Assembly: GCF_029581355.1 (NCBI RefSeq)
Contig: NZ_CP120849.1
Span: 4,434,501 to 4,498,500 of the forward strand
From: Parabacteroides chongii
GTDB lineage: Bacteria > Bacteroidota > Bacteroidia > Bacteroidales > Tannerellaceae
DNA: 64,000 nucleotides
Reading direction: 5' to 3'
Below the pieces are notes generated by a model that had not been told where the DNA came from, searched no databases, and was given only the letters and a program-made list of their open reading frames with translations. Shown here in pieces: positions 55,773 to 64,000 of the stretch (position 1 is its first letter; each line of letters opens with the position of its first letter). The position numbers and the translations under genes were made by a program.

Positions 55773-58328
55773 TCAGAACGACAGTCTCATTGTACAGCGA
55801 ACTCCTTTTGTTTGAATACCTGGATGATCACGATAATTCAAACGCCATACATAATCAATACGAAGGAACTGAAAGATATTTTCAACACCTACACTAGCTT
55901 CCATATAAGGAGTTTTGCCCAATGTATAAGAACCATAAGGGAAAAGATACAGTCCCTCCCTCCCTTTCGCAGGATTATTCTTATCTGTCAGATGTCCCCA
56001 CAAACCGCGAAAAGCAAAGACTTCTCTTGCTTTTAACTTCTTGATAAGGGGAAGACGGTTCAGGAGATTTCCATTCATATAATATGTTAAATCCCAGGAT
56101 GCATACTCATCATTGATGAATTCCATCGCATTCATATTCGTATAGGCTTCCGGCTGAATAGTATAGGATAGATTGGCATTCGGCAGGATCAATAACGGAT
56201 ATGGAACTTTGGTCCACACTTTTCCTGCTTTGGTTATAATATCGAGATAACCGAAAGCCGAGAACCATAAACGTTTCTGAACACCAATATCTGTACGATG
56301 ATAATCATAAGCTGAGCCTAGCAGGTCTTTTTTGGCCATCACATGGCTGAAATTAAAAATTAGAGCATCGTATGTAATTGGAATACGATTGTTGCGTGTC
56401 TGATAAAACTTTTCATTTCTAGCATAACGAAACTTCAGTTCCAGTTCAGTCATATCGTAATGTCTAAGAGAGCTGATGGTTCCGTCTGTGTTGATACGAT
56501 CGAAAACAGCATATTCTGTGGCATATTCACGACGGTTGCGTACAATTGTATTATATGACAGGCCATTGTAATGTTCATAAGAATAAGTCAACTCAGCTTG
56601 ACGGAGATACGTAGCCCGTGTATCCTTTTGACGTCTTATTGACAAAAGGATGTTATCTTTACTTGTATACATATATTGTTGTCCTAATTTATTGATATCG
56701 TACATATATTCAAAACGGATTGAGTTCAATGGAAATTCTTTGCGGAACTCCTTACGATCATTGAATGAATATTCTACAAGAGCATTGTATTTCAGCTTCT
56801 TGTCTTTTGTTCCATATGCCATGTAACCATCGAAAAATAAATTTTTGTTGAATGCCGGTGTCGTTGTTCCTCCTACACGAAAACGGGCACCTTCAATAGA
56901 ATTACCACTGATTGTTGTATTCATTGGACCAAATTCGAATTTGCTTTTCATTGGGTCTTTATTTGTTGCGATATAGCCAGACACTAGTGTCGAAACAACT
57001 TTTTCTGTTACATAAAAAACTGGAACAGAACGAAGTTTCGCCATCAAATTTTTCACCGAGTTTGGATTTTTCTTAGCTGCTTCATCAGGTCGGTTGTCTG
57101 TCCAAAAATCTTCTGGCTGCTGATATGCTTCTTTCAAGGTTATAACAGGTGCACTTTCTTTAAAGATCCGGGCCTGTTCAGCATCAGGTTCCTCAAAGGA
57201 TTGATTGCTGTAAATATTCAACCGTCGTGCATACATTCCCTTAGTTTTCTCATTTAACTTAAAGTTCACACTGATATCGTCTTTTGTGATAATACGAGTA
57301 CCATCCGGTATACGTTCGAAAGCCTGCTCGATTGTCATTCTGGATACAAAATTCAGGTTGATGTCTTTAGGCACATTGAATATTGCTTTCTGAACAAAAA
57401 AGGTAGAATCAAGTGTCACGTAAAGATGACCGGTAAAACCAAATGTTTCTGAATTGAAGGGTACAAAACCCAGATCCACGCATTTTTGCCCGCTCACATC
57501 CAGTGTATCGAGTAAATAGTATTTATAATAGTTCGGTCCAATCGTAGAAAGCGGACTTACAAATCTCTGCAGAAATAAAGGTATATCATTTTTGAAAATA
57601 TCGACTTCCCGGAACACTTCATTCAGAAATTGCTGAATACCGTCGCGGGAAAAAACTTCATCTACTCCGGATGATTTGTTACCTTTCACAATAAATTTCT
57701 CTGACTTCGGATTTTTGCGATAATAAACCGTTCCGACTTTTTCTTTTTCAGAAACAGGAAGAATAGTCGTACCTATATCCAACGTGTCAATAAAATCAAT
57801 CAGAAAATCAAATTTTCCAGTCTTACCGTTCTTTTTAGGTTTTGGAGTATAATCATTCATTGCAAAGATCATTTTTTCATACTGGTCGTACCGGAAATAG
57901 TCATGATTGCGAGGATTATTGCTTTCCCGCAAAGCAATCACCTGCTTCACAAATTCGACAGCCGGATTTTCTTTTTTACTGTATCTTTCCTTTTGGGGTT
58001 TGATAACCACTTCATTCAATATAATTCCGTTCGGAGCCAATTGTATTTTTAAGTCATTTGTTTTTCCCAAAGCAATTTTCACCTCTTTCGGGTCATATCC
58101 CAGATACGATACTTCCAGTATCCGAGCTGAAATTACAGTTGAGAATGAAAAATTCCCATCACCATCGGTAGCTGTTCCTATAGTCGTACCCTTGAATATG
58201 AGAGAGACATAAGGTAGTCCTTCTCCAGTAATTGAATCGATTACGATACCCTTTATTGTCGTATTCTGAGCATTTATTTCCCAGACGAAGAACAAGGATA
58301 TCAGCAAAAAAACAATCTTTTTTCCCAT
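55773..58328 (-). CDS. DUF5686 family outer-membrane protein with carboxypeptidase-regulatory-like domain
   Basis: 851 aa, signal peptide MGKKIVFLLISLFFVWEINAQ. Residues ~22-110 form the CarboxypepD_reg-like beta sandwich seen in TonB-linked proteins (IKGIVIDSITGEGLPYVSLI). The rest matches DUF5686, with alternating beta strands in the C-terminal ~400 residues that look like an outer-membrane barrel ending in aromatic Phe (RCTMRLSF). 103 bp after the phosphatidyltransferase-like gene, so perhaps a separate unit or the distal end of the operon. Confidence 0.85.
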   Translation of the reverse strand: MGKKIVFLLISLFFVWEINAQNTTIKGIVIDSITGEGLPYVSLIFKGTTIGTATDGDGNFSFSTVISARILEVSYLGYDPKEVKIALGKTNDLKIQLAPNGIILNEVVIKPQKERYSKKENPAVEFVKQVIALRESNNPRNHDYFRYDQYEKMIFAMNDYTPKPKKNGKTGKFDFLIDFIDTLDIGTTILPVSEKEKVGTVYYRKNPKSEKFIVKGNKSSGVDEVFSRDGIQQFLNEVFREVDIFKNDIPLFLQRFVSPLSTIGPNYYKYYLLDTLDVSGQKCVDLGFVPFNSETFGFTGHLYVTLDSTFFVQKAIFNVPKDINLNFVSRMTIEQAFERIPDGTRIITKDDISVNFKLNEKTKGMYARRLNIYSNQSFEEPDAEQARIFKESAPVITLKEAYQQPEDFWTDNRPDEAAKKNPNSVKNLMAKLRSVPVFYVTEKVVSTLVSGYIATNKDPMKSKFEFGPMNTTISGNSIEGARFRVGGTTTPAFNKNLFFDGYMAYGTKDKKLKYNALVEYSFNDRKEFRKEFPLNSIRFEYMYDINKLGQQYMYTSKDNILLSIRRQKDTRATYLRQAELTYSYEHYNGLSYNTIVRNRREYATEYAVFDRINTDGTISSLRHYDMTELELKFRYARNEKFYQTRNNRIPITYDALIFNFSHVMAKKDLLGSAYDYHRTDIGVQKRLWFSAFGYLDIITKAGKVWTKVPYPLLILPNANLSYTIQPEAYTNMNAMEFINDEYASWDLTYYMNGNLLNRLPLIKKLKAREVFAFRGLWGHLTDKNNPAKGREGLYLFPYGSYTLGKTPYMEASVGVENIFQFLRIDYVWRLNYRDHPGIQTKGVRCTMRLSF

Positions 58329-58431
58329 TACAACATCCTATCATCAATTTCTACTTTACCCCTAAACAAAACATTACAAAAGTACGACAGTCTCTTTTTT
58401 ATCGAGTGTCCCGAAATACGCGTATAATATT

Positions 58432-59454
58432 CTATTGAGAACATAGTTCTTTGCAGAATTTTTCATGTTTGAAACGCATGTGATAATAGATCGCTGTCAT
58501 TATGACAATCTCAAAAAAGAAGTAAATCCATGGTAAATCAATCAAGCAAGTAATATATAATACGATGGCACGAGTATTGAACGTAAGAATGTTAGTCCAT
58601 TTCATCATCGGTAGTGAAAGTGAGCGAAACTTGTCACGGAAAGATTGTGGAATATTCTCTGTTGTTCCATATTTTTCACGAAGCTTTTCCATCAACAATT
58701 GAAAGTTCGGAGTTCGTATTTCCTGATTTTTGGTATAACCTACATAGGTTTTTAGAAATACTTTCCAAAGTAAGTTTCCCTTCCAGGGTGTTTCATTGTA
58801 TATTTTTTGCTGCTGGATCGAGCTATCAAGTTCGCTACCTGACTCCCCTTTTAGGAAAAAGAGGTGGATCTGCCGATAATAGTCGGCAAGCCCACATTGA
58901 CGGCTGTGGCAACCAAAACCGGAGTACAGCGCCAATACAAAGAGTATCAATGTAATGATCAGCGTATTCTGTTGATTGTTCTCAATACCCAAAAGGCTAA
59001 ACTCAAGTTCGTGATGAATATAGAACCGATAGACGAGACCAAGATAGATAGGAATAAACCATACCTCACTGGCAGCTCCGTCGAGAATCCGTCCGAGTTG
59101 GGTTTTCTTTCCCGTCATACGGGCCAATTGCCCGTCTGCACTGTCGTAGAAGTTAGCCCAGGCCAATAATAATATGGCTATTACATTACACAATAATCCA
59201 TTCATTCCCTCTGTTCGGTAAGAACCTTGTGCAAAGAAGAAAGCAGATCCTGTACCGATGATCATTGAAAGAACTGTTACTGTATTTGGGTGAATATCCA
59301 GTCGTTTGAAGAAAAGTGCCCATTGATAACCTATGGGACGTGTCCAAACGGTATCGAGCCATTCTTCTGTATCATTGGACTTATAAGTGGATTTGACATT
59401 TTCTGTCATAAATTTATTCGATTTTGATTCATTATTTATTACAATATCATTCAT
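58432..59454 (-). CDS. CDP-alcohol phosphatidyltransferase family membrane protein
   Basis: 340 aa with about six membrane segments. The family motif is D1xxD2GxxAR...GxxxD3xxxD4; here FYDSADGQLARMTGKKTQLG is followed by RILDGAAS, so D1, D2 and D3 are present but D4, the proposed catalytic base, is Ser (a Glu comes one residue later). Expected to transfer a CDP-linked alcohol to an acceptor in the membrane, if active. Starts 2 bp after the thioesterase stop, hence last gene of the lipid operon. May attach a head group to the product of the upstream genes. Confidence 0.75.
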   Translation of the reverse strand: MNDIVINNESKSNKFMTENVKSTYKSNDTEEWLDTVWTRPIGYQWALFFKRLDIHPNTVTVLSMIIGTGSAFFFAQGSYRTEGMNGLLCNVIAILLLAWANFYDSADGQLARMTGKKTQLGRILDGAASEVWFIPIYLGLVYRFYIHHELEFSLLGIENNQQNTLIITLILFVLALYSGFGCHSRQCGLADYYRQIHLFFLKGESGSELDSSIQQQKIYNETPWKGNLLWKVFLKTYVGYTKNQEIRTPNFQLLMEKLREKYGTTENIPQSFRDKFRSLSLPMMKWTNILTFNTRAIVLYITCLIDLPWIYFFFEIVIMTAIYYHMRFKHEKFCKELCSQ

Positions 59455-59456
59455 AC

Positions 59457-59882
59457 CTACTTCAGGTATTTATCCTGCCATTTTTGATAATAATCAGGTT
59501 TGTCTACCATTAATTTTCCCTTAGGATCGATAAACAGCTGTACGGTACTTCCAACGGCACATAGTATATGGTCATGTTCACGATATATCTCATAACTGTA
59601 ATCAAGCCGTGCTCCCGGCTTGTAGATATAAAGCGTATGCACGATGGCCGTTTCATTTATGGCAAGGGGCGCATAATATTTGATATGGATATCATAAATG
59701 GGCGCATAAATATTGGCATGTTGCATGTCTGCATAGCCTATACCTGGATAATGTCGTCCGAATGATTCACGTCCATCCTCAAAATAGGTAACATATGTCC
59801 CATGCCAGACCCTTTTCATAGAGTCTATCTCGCTGAATTTCACCTGTACGCGACAAATATCTTTAAGTATAAAGTCCTCCAT
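59457..59882 (-). CDS. Acyl-CoA/ACP thioesterase, hotdog fold (4HBT type)
   Basis: 141 aa. FSEIDSMKRVWHGTYVTYFE is the 4-hydroxybenzoyl-CoA thioesterase motif, with Asp20 and His27; a central hotdog helix and strands follow. It probably releases the acyl chain from ACP or CoA. Overlaps the end of the ketoreductase gene by 20 bp. Confidence 0.85.
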   Translation of the reverse strand: MEDFILKDICRVQVKFSEIDSMKRVWHGTYVTYFEDGRESFGRHYPGIGYADMQHANIYAPIYDIHIKYYAPLAINETAIVHTLYIYKPGARLDYSYEIYREHDHILCAVGSTVQLFIDPKGKLMVDKPDYYQKWQDKYLK

Positions 59883-60591
59883 TGATTGAAATTATATTGC
59901 CAGTAATGTAGCCGGCGTTTTTTGATGCTAAAAATCCTACAGCTTCAGCAACTTCTTCAGGAGTTCCAAAGCGATGAGCAGGAATCGTTTTTTTCAAGGT
60001 TTCCTCGTCGAGTCCCTCTACCATATCTGTCTTGATAAAACCTGGTGCAACAACATTGACTGTTACATTTTTACGTGCAACCTCCTGGGCCAGAGCTTTT
60101 GTAGCTGCAATAATTCCTCCCTTTGCCGCAGAGTAGTTAGTCTGTCCGGGCATTCCCTTGATACCGCTTACGCTTGCCATATTTATGATGCGACCGAATC
60201 TATGAACTAGCATAGATTGTAGTAGCGGCTGTGTCACATTGTAGAAACCATTAAGTGTGATGTCGAGTACACAGCTCCAGTCCTCTTCTGGCATGAACGC
60301 CATAACATTGTCACGACGTATGCCCGCATTATTCACCAGTACTTCGATATATTCTTCTGTATGGGCCATCTCCCAGGAGTCGAGAGCTTCACGGGTTTGC
60401 TGAAGGTTACTCACATCGAACTTGAGCATTTCACCATCCTGCCCTGCTTGTCGTACCAGTTCAAGTGTCTTTTCAGCTTCTGTTGCGTTGTTTACGTAAT
60501 TAATAATGATGTGATAGCCCATTTGGGCCAGTTTCACACAGACAGCACGACCAATCCCGCGACTGCCTCCGGTTACTAATGCATACTTCAT
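59863..60591 (-). CDS. 3-oxoacyl-ACP reductase (FabG-like SDR)
   Basis: 242 aa from MKYALVTGGSRGIGRAV (NADP site 7-14). NNAG at 87-90; the catalytic triad Ser140, Tyr153, Lys157 is visible (ASVSG, NYSAAKGG). Reduces beta-ketoacyl-ACP to the hydroxy form. An upstream in-frame ATG at 60627 would overlap the oxidoreductase gene. The chosen start lies 2 bp after that gene's stop. Confidence 0.9.
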   Translation of the reverse strand: MKYALVTGGSRGIGRAVCVKLAQMGYHIIINYVNNATEAEKTLELVRQAGQDGEMLKFDVSNLQQTREALDSWEMAHTEEYIEVLVNNAGIRRDNVMAFMPEEDWSCVLDITLNGFYNVTQPLLQSMLVHRFGRIINMASVSGIKGMPGQTNYSAAKGGIIAATKALAQEVARKNVTVNVVAPGFIKTDMVEGLDEETLKKTIPAHRFGTPEEVAEAVGFLASKNAGYITGNIISINGGLYT

Positions 60592-60593
60592 TG

Positions 60594-62081
60594 TTATATT
60601 TCTTTTTGGTTCTTTACTATATTCCATATATGTTCTTTTCCCAGTATCTCCGCACAGGTAAAGAGTGTTGTCATTGTTACGCCATGCAGACCGTGCAGCA
60701 TAAGATTCTGCCCAGTCAGGTACAAGTTTGAAATAGGTGTACGCGGTGAGAGCAAGGTTATCACCGGATCCCTGTAATCTTTACGTAGACCATAAGCAGA
60801 TCCCTCCGGAGTTAGAGTGTAATCGCGGTAAGTGAGCGGTGTACTGGTATAGTAGCCGGTGATCATATCCCGGAGTCCGGGTATGAACTTTTCAGCAAGT
60901 GTGATACATTCATCGGCAACACGTTTCTTCATTGCTTTATATTCATTTCCACGACATCCGACCTTTGTGTGATTCCACTGTTCACACTTATCCCAGGTCA
61001 TCGGCGTGAGCAAATCCAACTGTTGTAGGTATTCACTGCCATCTTCCGGAATCCGGCAGCTTATCAGTATTCCATTGACCGGACCATCTTCAAGATAGAA
61101 TGTCCATACATTAGGTTGTTTATAAACATATTGGTTCCAGTTGAAGTATTTAAGACTTTGGCCTTTGAGACAAAGCGATACGGTAAACATACCGAAAGTA
61201 TTTTCCATACTAGCCAGGCGATTACGATAGATTTTTTTCATCCTATCGCTTTGTTTTACTAAATTACAAGTTGCTGCAGGATGAACATTACTGATGAAAA
61301 TGCTCCCCTCGTAAGTTTCACCATTAGAACATATAGCATAGACGAGTTTTCCGTTTTTTTCCACTAACTCCTGTACCTCGGTATTACAAATGATCTTGCC
61401 GCCATATTTACGGATATCATTAACCAATGAGTTTACGATCAGTGAACCATCGCCTTTCAATCGCCAGCTACTTTCGATGAAGCTACTGTTACCATGAGCG
61501 AAAGTAAACAACGGAAGTGATTCTTTTCGTAATTCCATTTTCAGAGAAGTGCCGCTGAGTATGTTTATAAGTAACGGATCATGAAATGTCTCTGTTAAAT
61601 AGTGATAAGCACTTGTTTCAAAAAGATTGAAAAACTGTGATGGTTTACTGATTTGGGGGTTCAATGCATCAAACTGATGTTTTTCTGCCTGTTTCAGCAT
61701 ATTTACATATTTATTCAGACCATCCCGTTCGGTAGGAAAATCAGCAGCCAATGTCTTGGCAAACATATCATATCCTTCTGCAAAAGCAAAGGTACGCTCC
61801 CCTATTGTCACCCGGTCAAAGTGAGGATCAAGGCGTTGCCAAGGAAGATGTAACAAGCCCAAATGTCTGAAAGCTAAATGGAGTGACTGGCCTTCGTCGA
61901 GTCCTCCTACATAATGGAACCCGGTGTCGAAAGCTATACCATGCCGTTTGTAGCTAAGAAGGCAGCCACCGGCTTGTGTTCCTCTCTCAAGCAAAAGGAC
62001 GCTCATTCCGGCTTGTGAAAGAATGTGGGCACATTCCAATCCCCCCAATCCGCTGCCTATGATAATTACATCGTATTTCAT
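60594..62081 (-). CDS. FAD-dependent oxidoreductase, phytoene desaturase/CrtI-like
   Basis: 495 aa. Dinucleotide-binding motif DVIIIGSGLGGLECAHILSQ with GxGxxG at 9-14, then LLLERGTQAGGCL and FDTGFHYVGG as in carotenoid desaturases and isomerases. The C-terminal LTGQNLMLHGLHGVTMTTLF also fits. In this operon it may desaturate, isomerise or reduce a polyunsaturated chain; the substrate is not determined. Confidence 0.85.
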   Translation of the reverse strand: MKYDVIIIGSGLGGLECAHILSQAGMSVLLLERGTQAGGCLLSYKRHGIAFDTGFHYVGGLDEGQSLHLAFRHLGLLHLPWQRLDPHFDRVTIGERTFAFAEGYDMFAKTLAADFPTERDGLNKYVNMLKQAEKHQFDALNPQISKPSQFFNLFETSAYHYLTETFHDPLLINILSGTSLKMELRKESLPLFTFAHGNSSFIESSWRLKGDGSLIVNSLVNDIRKYGGKIICNTEVQELVEKNGKLVYAICSNGETYEGSIFISNVHPAATCNLVKQSDRMKKIYRNRLASMENTFGMFTVSLCLKGQSLKYFNWNQYVYKQPNVWTFYLEDGPVNGILISCRIPEDGSEYLQQLDLLTPMTWDKCEQWNHTKVGCRGNEYKAMKKRVADECITLAEKFIPGLRDMITGYYTSTPLTYRDYTLTPEGSAYGLRKDYRDPVITLLSPRTPISNLYLTGQNLMLHGLHGVTMTTLFTCAEILGKEHIWNIVKNQKEI

Positions 62082-62090
62082 TTCGTATTC

Positions 62091-62489
62091 TTACTGCTGA
62101 GTTCTGTCAATAATCATATCTCCTTTGTACTCTATGTATGTTCTGTCCGTATCAACTATTGTTGCAGTGATGGTAAATCCATTGTCTGTAAGTGAGATAC
62201 CTATTGTCACATTCACTTCCGGACAAACGACAGGTGAAGCAACTGCTGTTAAACGGCATTGCTTAATAGTACTGATCAACAGTTTTTCACCAGTCAACAA
62301 CATTGCACATTCTTTGATGGTTTGAATGTTACAAACTCCTGGACAGACCGGATTATCAGGGAAATGGCCGCGATAAACATCACAATCGGACAAAAAGACG
62401 ATGCGGAAAACTGCGTTCAATTCTTTATTGCATATGTCGGTTATTTTATAATATTTATTCTCTAACAGCATGTCAAATATGTAATTCAA
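62091..62489 (-). CDS. FabZ/FabA-like hotdog dehydratase, His-bearing subunit
   Basis: 132 aa. RGHFPDNPVCPGVCNIQ carries the catalytic His42 of FabZ, but the usual Glu is Gln56. Overlaps the upstream dehydratase by 4 bases (ATGA). That gene has the opposite defect (see its entry), so the two may work as one heterodimer. Dehydrates 3-hydroxyacyl-ACP, if active. Confidence 0.8.
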   Translation of the reverse strand: MNYIFDMLLENKYYKITDICNKELNAVFRIVFLSDCDVYRGHFPDNPVCPGVCNIQTIKECAMLLTGEKLLISTIKQCRLTAVASPVVCPEVNVTIGISLTDNGFTITATIVDTDRTYIEYKGDMIIDRTQQ

Positions 62490-62911
62490 TTATTTTGCCT
62501 AATGAAAATCTTCATTTGCGTATCAGCGATTATCTCATCTTGAAGGCGAGTTTCACCGGTGATGATGGTCACCCCTGCTATTTCTGTTCCAAGAATAATT
62601 GTTGTACGCAATTCTGCTCCTATATACGGACGGCGATAACAATGAAATTTTTTTATTTCACCGATGTAACCTACAGGAGGAACAATAGCTCCTGCAGTTA
62701 TTGCCTTGTGCCCTGCAAAGGCCGAAGCCGACTGAGCAATATGTTCTATAAGCCCTGACTCCGCCAGCAGACCGTCTTCATCTATAAAATAATTGTCGTA
62801 CCTGACTGTGAGCGTAGTTACGGCTGCATCACCGTTCACATCCAGTACTTTATCGACCATTATGATAGGATCACGTTGCGGTATCAGCCTCTTTATATCT
62901 TTATTATCCAT
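62486..62911 (-). CDS. 3-hydroxyacyl-ACP dehydratase-like hotdog protein, Glu-bearing subunit (ApeP-like)
   Basis: 141 aa. Opens DIKRLIPQRDPIIMVDKVLD, typical of ApeP/FabZ-like proteins, and has the GLIEHIAQSAS helix with Glu56. The HFPxxP histidine loop is absent (NYFIDEDGLLAES in its place). Probably acts together with the following hotdog protein. Overlaps the ACP gene by 8 bases. Confidence 0.8.
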   Translation of the reverse strand: MDNKDIKRLIPQRDPIIMVDKVLDVNGDAAVTTLTVRYDNYFIDEDGLLAESGLIEHIAQSASAFAGHKAITAGAIVPPVGYIGEIKKFHCYRRPYIGAELRTTIILGTEIAGVTIITGETRLQDEIIADTQMKIFIRQNN

Positions 62912-63155
62912 TCTGCCCGAAGTGCGATTCTATGTAGTCATAGAGATTATTGAAAGTCTGAATTTCCCGCAAATCAGTTGCCGGTATTTTTATTTTATAG
63001 GTTTGTTGAATGATAGCCACAAGATCCACCAGGCTGAGACTGTCTAGCGAGAGCGTATCCTTAACATTTGCATCCGGTGTAAAAAGGTTAGAATCGACTT
63101 CAAATTCTTCTGCCAATATAGCATTTACCTGTTTGATAATGTCTTCACGTGTCAT
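62904..63155 (-). CDS. Acyl carrier protein
   Basis: 83 aa, four-helix ACP fold; phosphopantetheine attachment at Ser39 in SLDSLSLVDL. Carries the growing chain for the surrounding enzymes. It lies 22 bp after the ketosynthase. It differs in motif from the usual primary-metabolism DSLDTVE, fitting a dedicated pathway ACP. Confidence 0.9.
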   Translation of the reverse strand: MTREDIIKQVNAILAEEFEVDSNLFTPDANVKDTLSLDSLSLVDLVAIIQQTYKIKIPATDLREIQTFNNLYDYIESHFGQNG

Positions 63156-63177
63156 AATAATCTATTTTATTTGTTTA

Positions 63178-64000
63178 TTATAAGTTTTTTACAATAAGGG
63201 TTGAGTTTGTTCCACCAAATCCGAACGAATTGGAAAGGAATATGTCGAAATGTTTTTCGTATGTTTCCGGTACGACATTGATGGAAGCCATTTTTTCGTC
63301 GGGATTTTCAAAGTTGATGTTTCCGGCTATAAAACCGTTCTTCATCATTAGCATCGAATAAATCAATTCACTGGCTCCGGCCATCCACATCTCGTGACCT
63401 GTCTGGCTTTTGGTAGAAGTCACCGGCACTTTGTAATCGTCAAATATTTGTGCTATGGCAGATGCTTCCCTGAGATCACCAATACGTGTCGAAGTGGCAT
63501 GCGCATTGATATAACCTATCTGGCGTGTAGTTATACCTCCATTCTTCAGGCATAATTCCAATGAACGAGCGGGACCGGCTACATTCGGAGTAGAGATATG
63601 ATCTCCGTTACCAGAGAATCCCCAACTTACTATTTCTGCAAGTATTGGTGCACCTCGTTTCACAGCATGTTCGTAACTTTCGAGTATTACCGTTGCAGCA
63701 CCTCCTCCTGGAACCAAACCATCGCGGTCACGATCGAACGGACGGCAGGCTTTCGCCGGTTCGTCTTCCCGCATGGAGAACGACTGAATACCATCGAACG
63801 AAGCAACACTGTATAAATTGGCCTCCTGAGCACCCCCACATATGATGCAATCCTGTAAGCCACTGCATATGAGGGTCTGTGCCAAACCTATTGCCTGCGA
63901 ACCGGAAGCACAAGCCGCTGAGGCTGTCAGATTGATACCGCGTAGTTTAAACAGGCAGGCAAGATTCATTGACACAGTGGAGTTCATAGACTGGAAAATG
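63178..64000 (-). CDS. Beta-ketoacyl-ACP synthase (FabF/KAS II-like), N-terminus beyond the window
   Basis: At least 274 residues; the frame stays open to the right edge. Catalytic Cys in SAACASGSQA, His in NAHATSTRIGD, His in KSQTGHEMWM, and the end motif NSFGFGGTNS are all present, so it looks fully catalytic. Condenses malonyl-ACP with an acyl chain. A second ketosynthase or chain-length factor would be expected outside the window if this is an aryl-polyene-type pathway. Confidence 0.92.
   Translation of the reverse strand, partial: IFQSMNSTVSMNLACLFKLRGINLTASAACASGSQAIGLAQTLICSGLQDCIICGGAQEANLYSVASFDGIQSFSMREDEPAKACRPFDRDRDGLVPGGGAATVILESYEHAVKRGAPILAEIVSWGFSGNGDHISTPNVAGPARSLELCLKNGGITTRQIGYINAHATSTRIGDLREASAIAQIFDDYKVPVTSTKSQTGHEMWMAGASELIYSMLMMKNGFIAGNINFENPDEKMASINVVPETYEKHFDIFLSNSFGFGGTNSTLIVKNL

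Overview
The window looks like a Bacteroidales chromosome, most likely Parabacteroides or a close Bacteroides relative. Support: Bacteroidetes-type -7 boxes (TAnnTTTG) before several genes, long runs of Mfa/FimA-like fimbrillin lipoproteins, NigD-like and DUF5686 proteins, a LytS/LytTR two-component pair, and typical Bacteroidetes GyrA, HtpG and ClpC. The genus is an inference; there is no rRNA or other decisive marker in the window.

Region 1 (1-12,864) is a tandem array of three ~4.0-4.15 kb cassettes; the first is cut by the left edge, so the array may continue outside. Each cassette holds (a) an Rpn/PDDEXK_2 nuclease, (b) a two-hairpin element, (c) a small ORF running into a ~200-bp segment bounded by 25-bp perfect inverted repeats, and (d) a ~790-800 aa lipoprotein with a conserved fimbrillin/DUF4906-like N-terminal half and a divergent FISUMP-like C-terminal half. 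The array ends in a HU-like/DUF4469 DNA-binding protein. It reads as a duplicating, possibly phase-variable surface-antigen locus.

Region 2 (12,865-28,956) begins with a 23-bp-period palindrome array and an AAA-ATPase/PDDEXK_9 protein. An eleven-gene series of fimbrillin-like lipoproteins on the + strand follows and closes with a HU protein. Two near-identical 156-bp palindromic repeats flank the first four lipoprotein genes, and a ~416-bp imperfect palindrome lies after the HU gene. A convergent tyrosine recombinase (28,957-30,090) borders the locus and is a candidate DNA invertase.

Region 3 (30,260-42,218) is ordinary accessory and housekeeping content: acyltransferase, MarC, type II pantothenate kinase, a winged-helix protein, an AraC regulator, a LytTR response regulator, a dockerin-bearing GH31 enzyme, a TPR sensor kinase of the LytS type (regulator and kinase flank the GH31 gene), and a VWA protein.

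Region 4 (42,261-45,004) is an IS66-family element with 41-bp ends. tnpC carries two frameshifts and tnpB one, so it is probably dead.

Region 5 (45,041-55,688) is core: htpG and clpC on the minus strand, divergent from gyrA and a TPR protein, with a 22-bp-period palindrome array between clpC and gyrA. A possible tiny ORF and a NigD-like lipoprotein follow.

Region 6 (55,773-64,000) is on the minus strand: a DUF5686 outer-membrane protein, then a tight operon (read from the right edge) of ketosynthase (cut by the edge), ACP, two hotdog dehydratases, FAD oxidoreductase, ketoreductase, thioesterase and a CDP-alcohol phosphatidyltransferase-like protein. This resembles an aryl-polyene-type fatty acid/polyketide pathway coupled to a lipid head-group enzyme.
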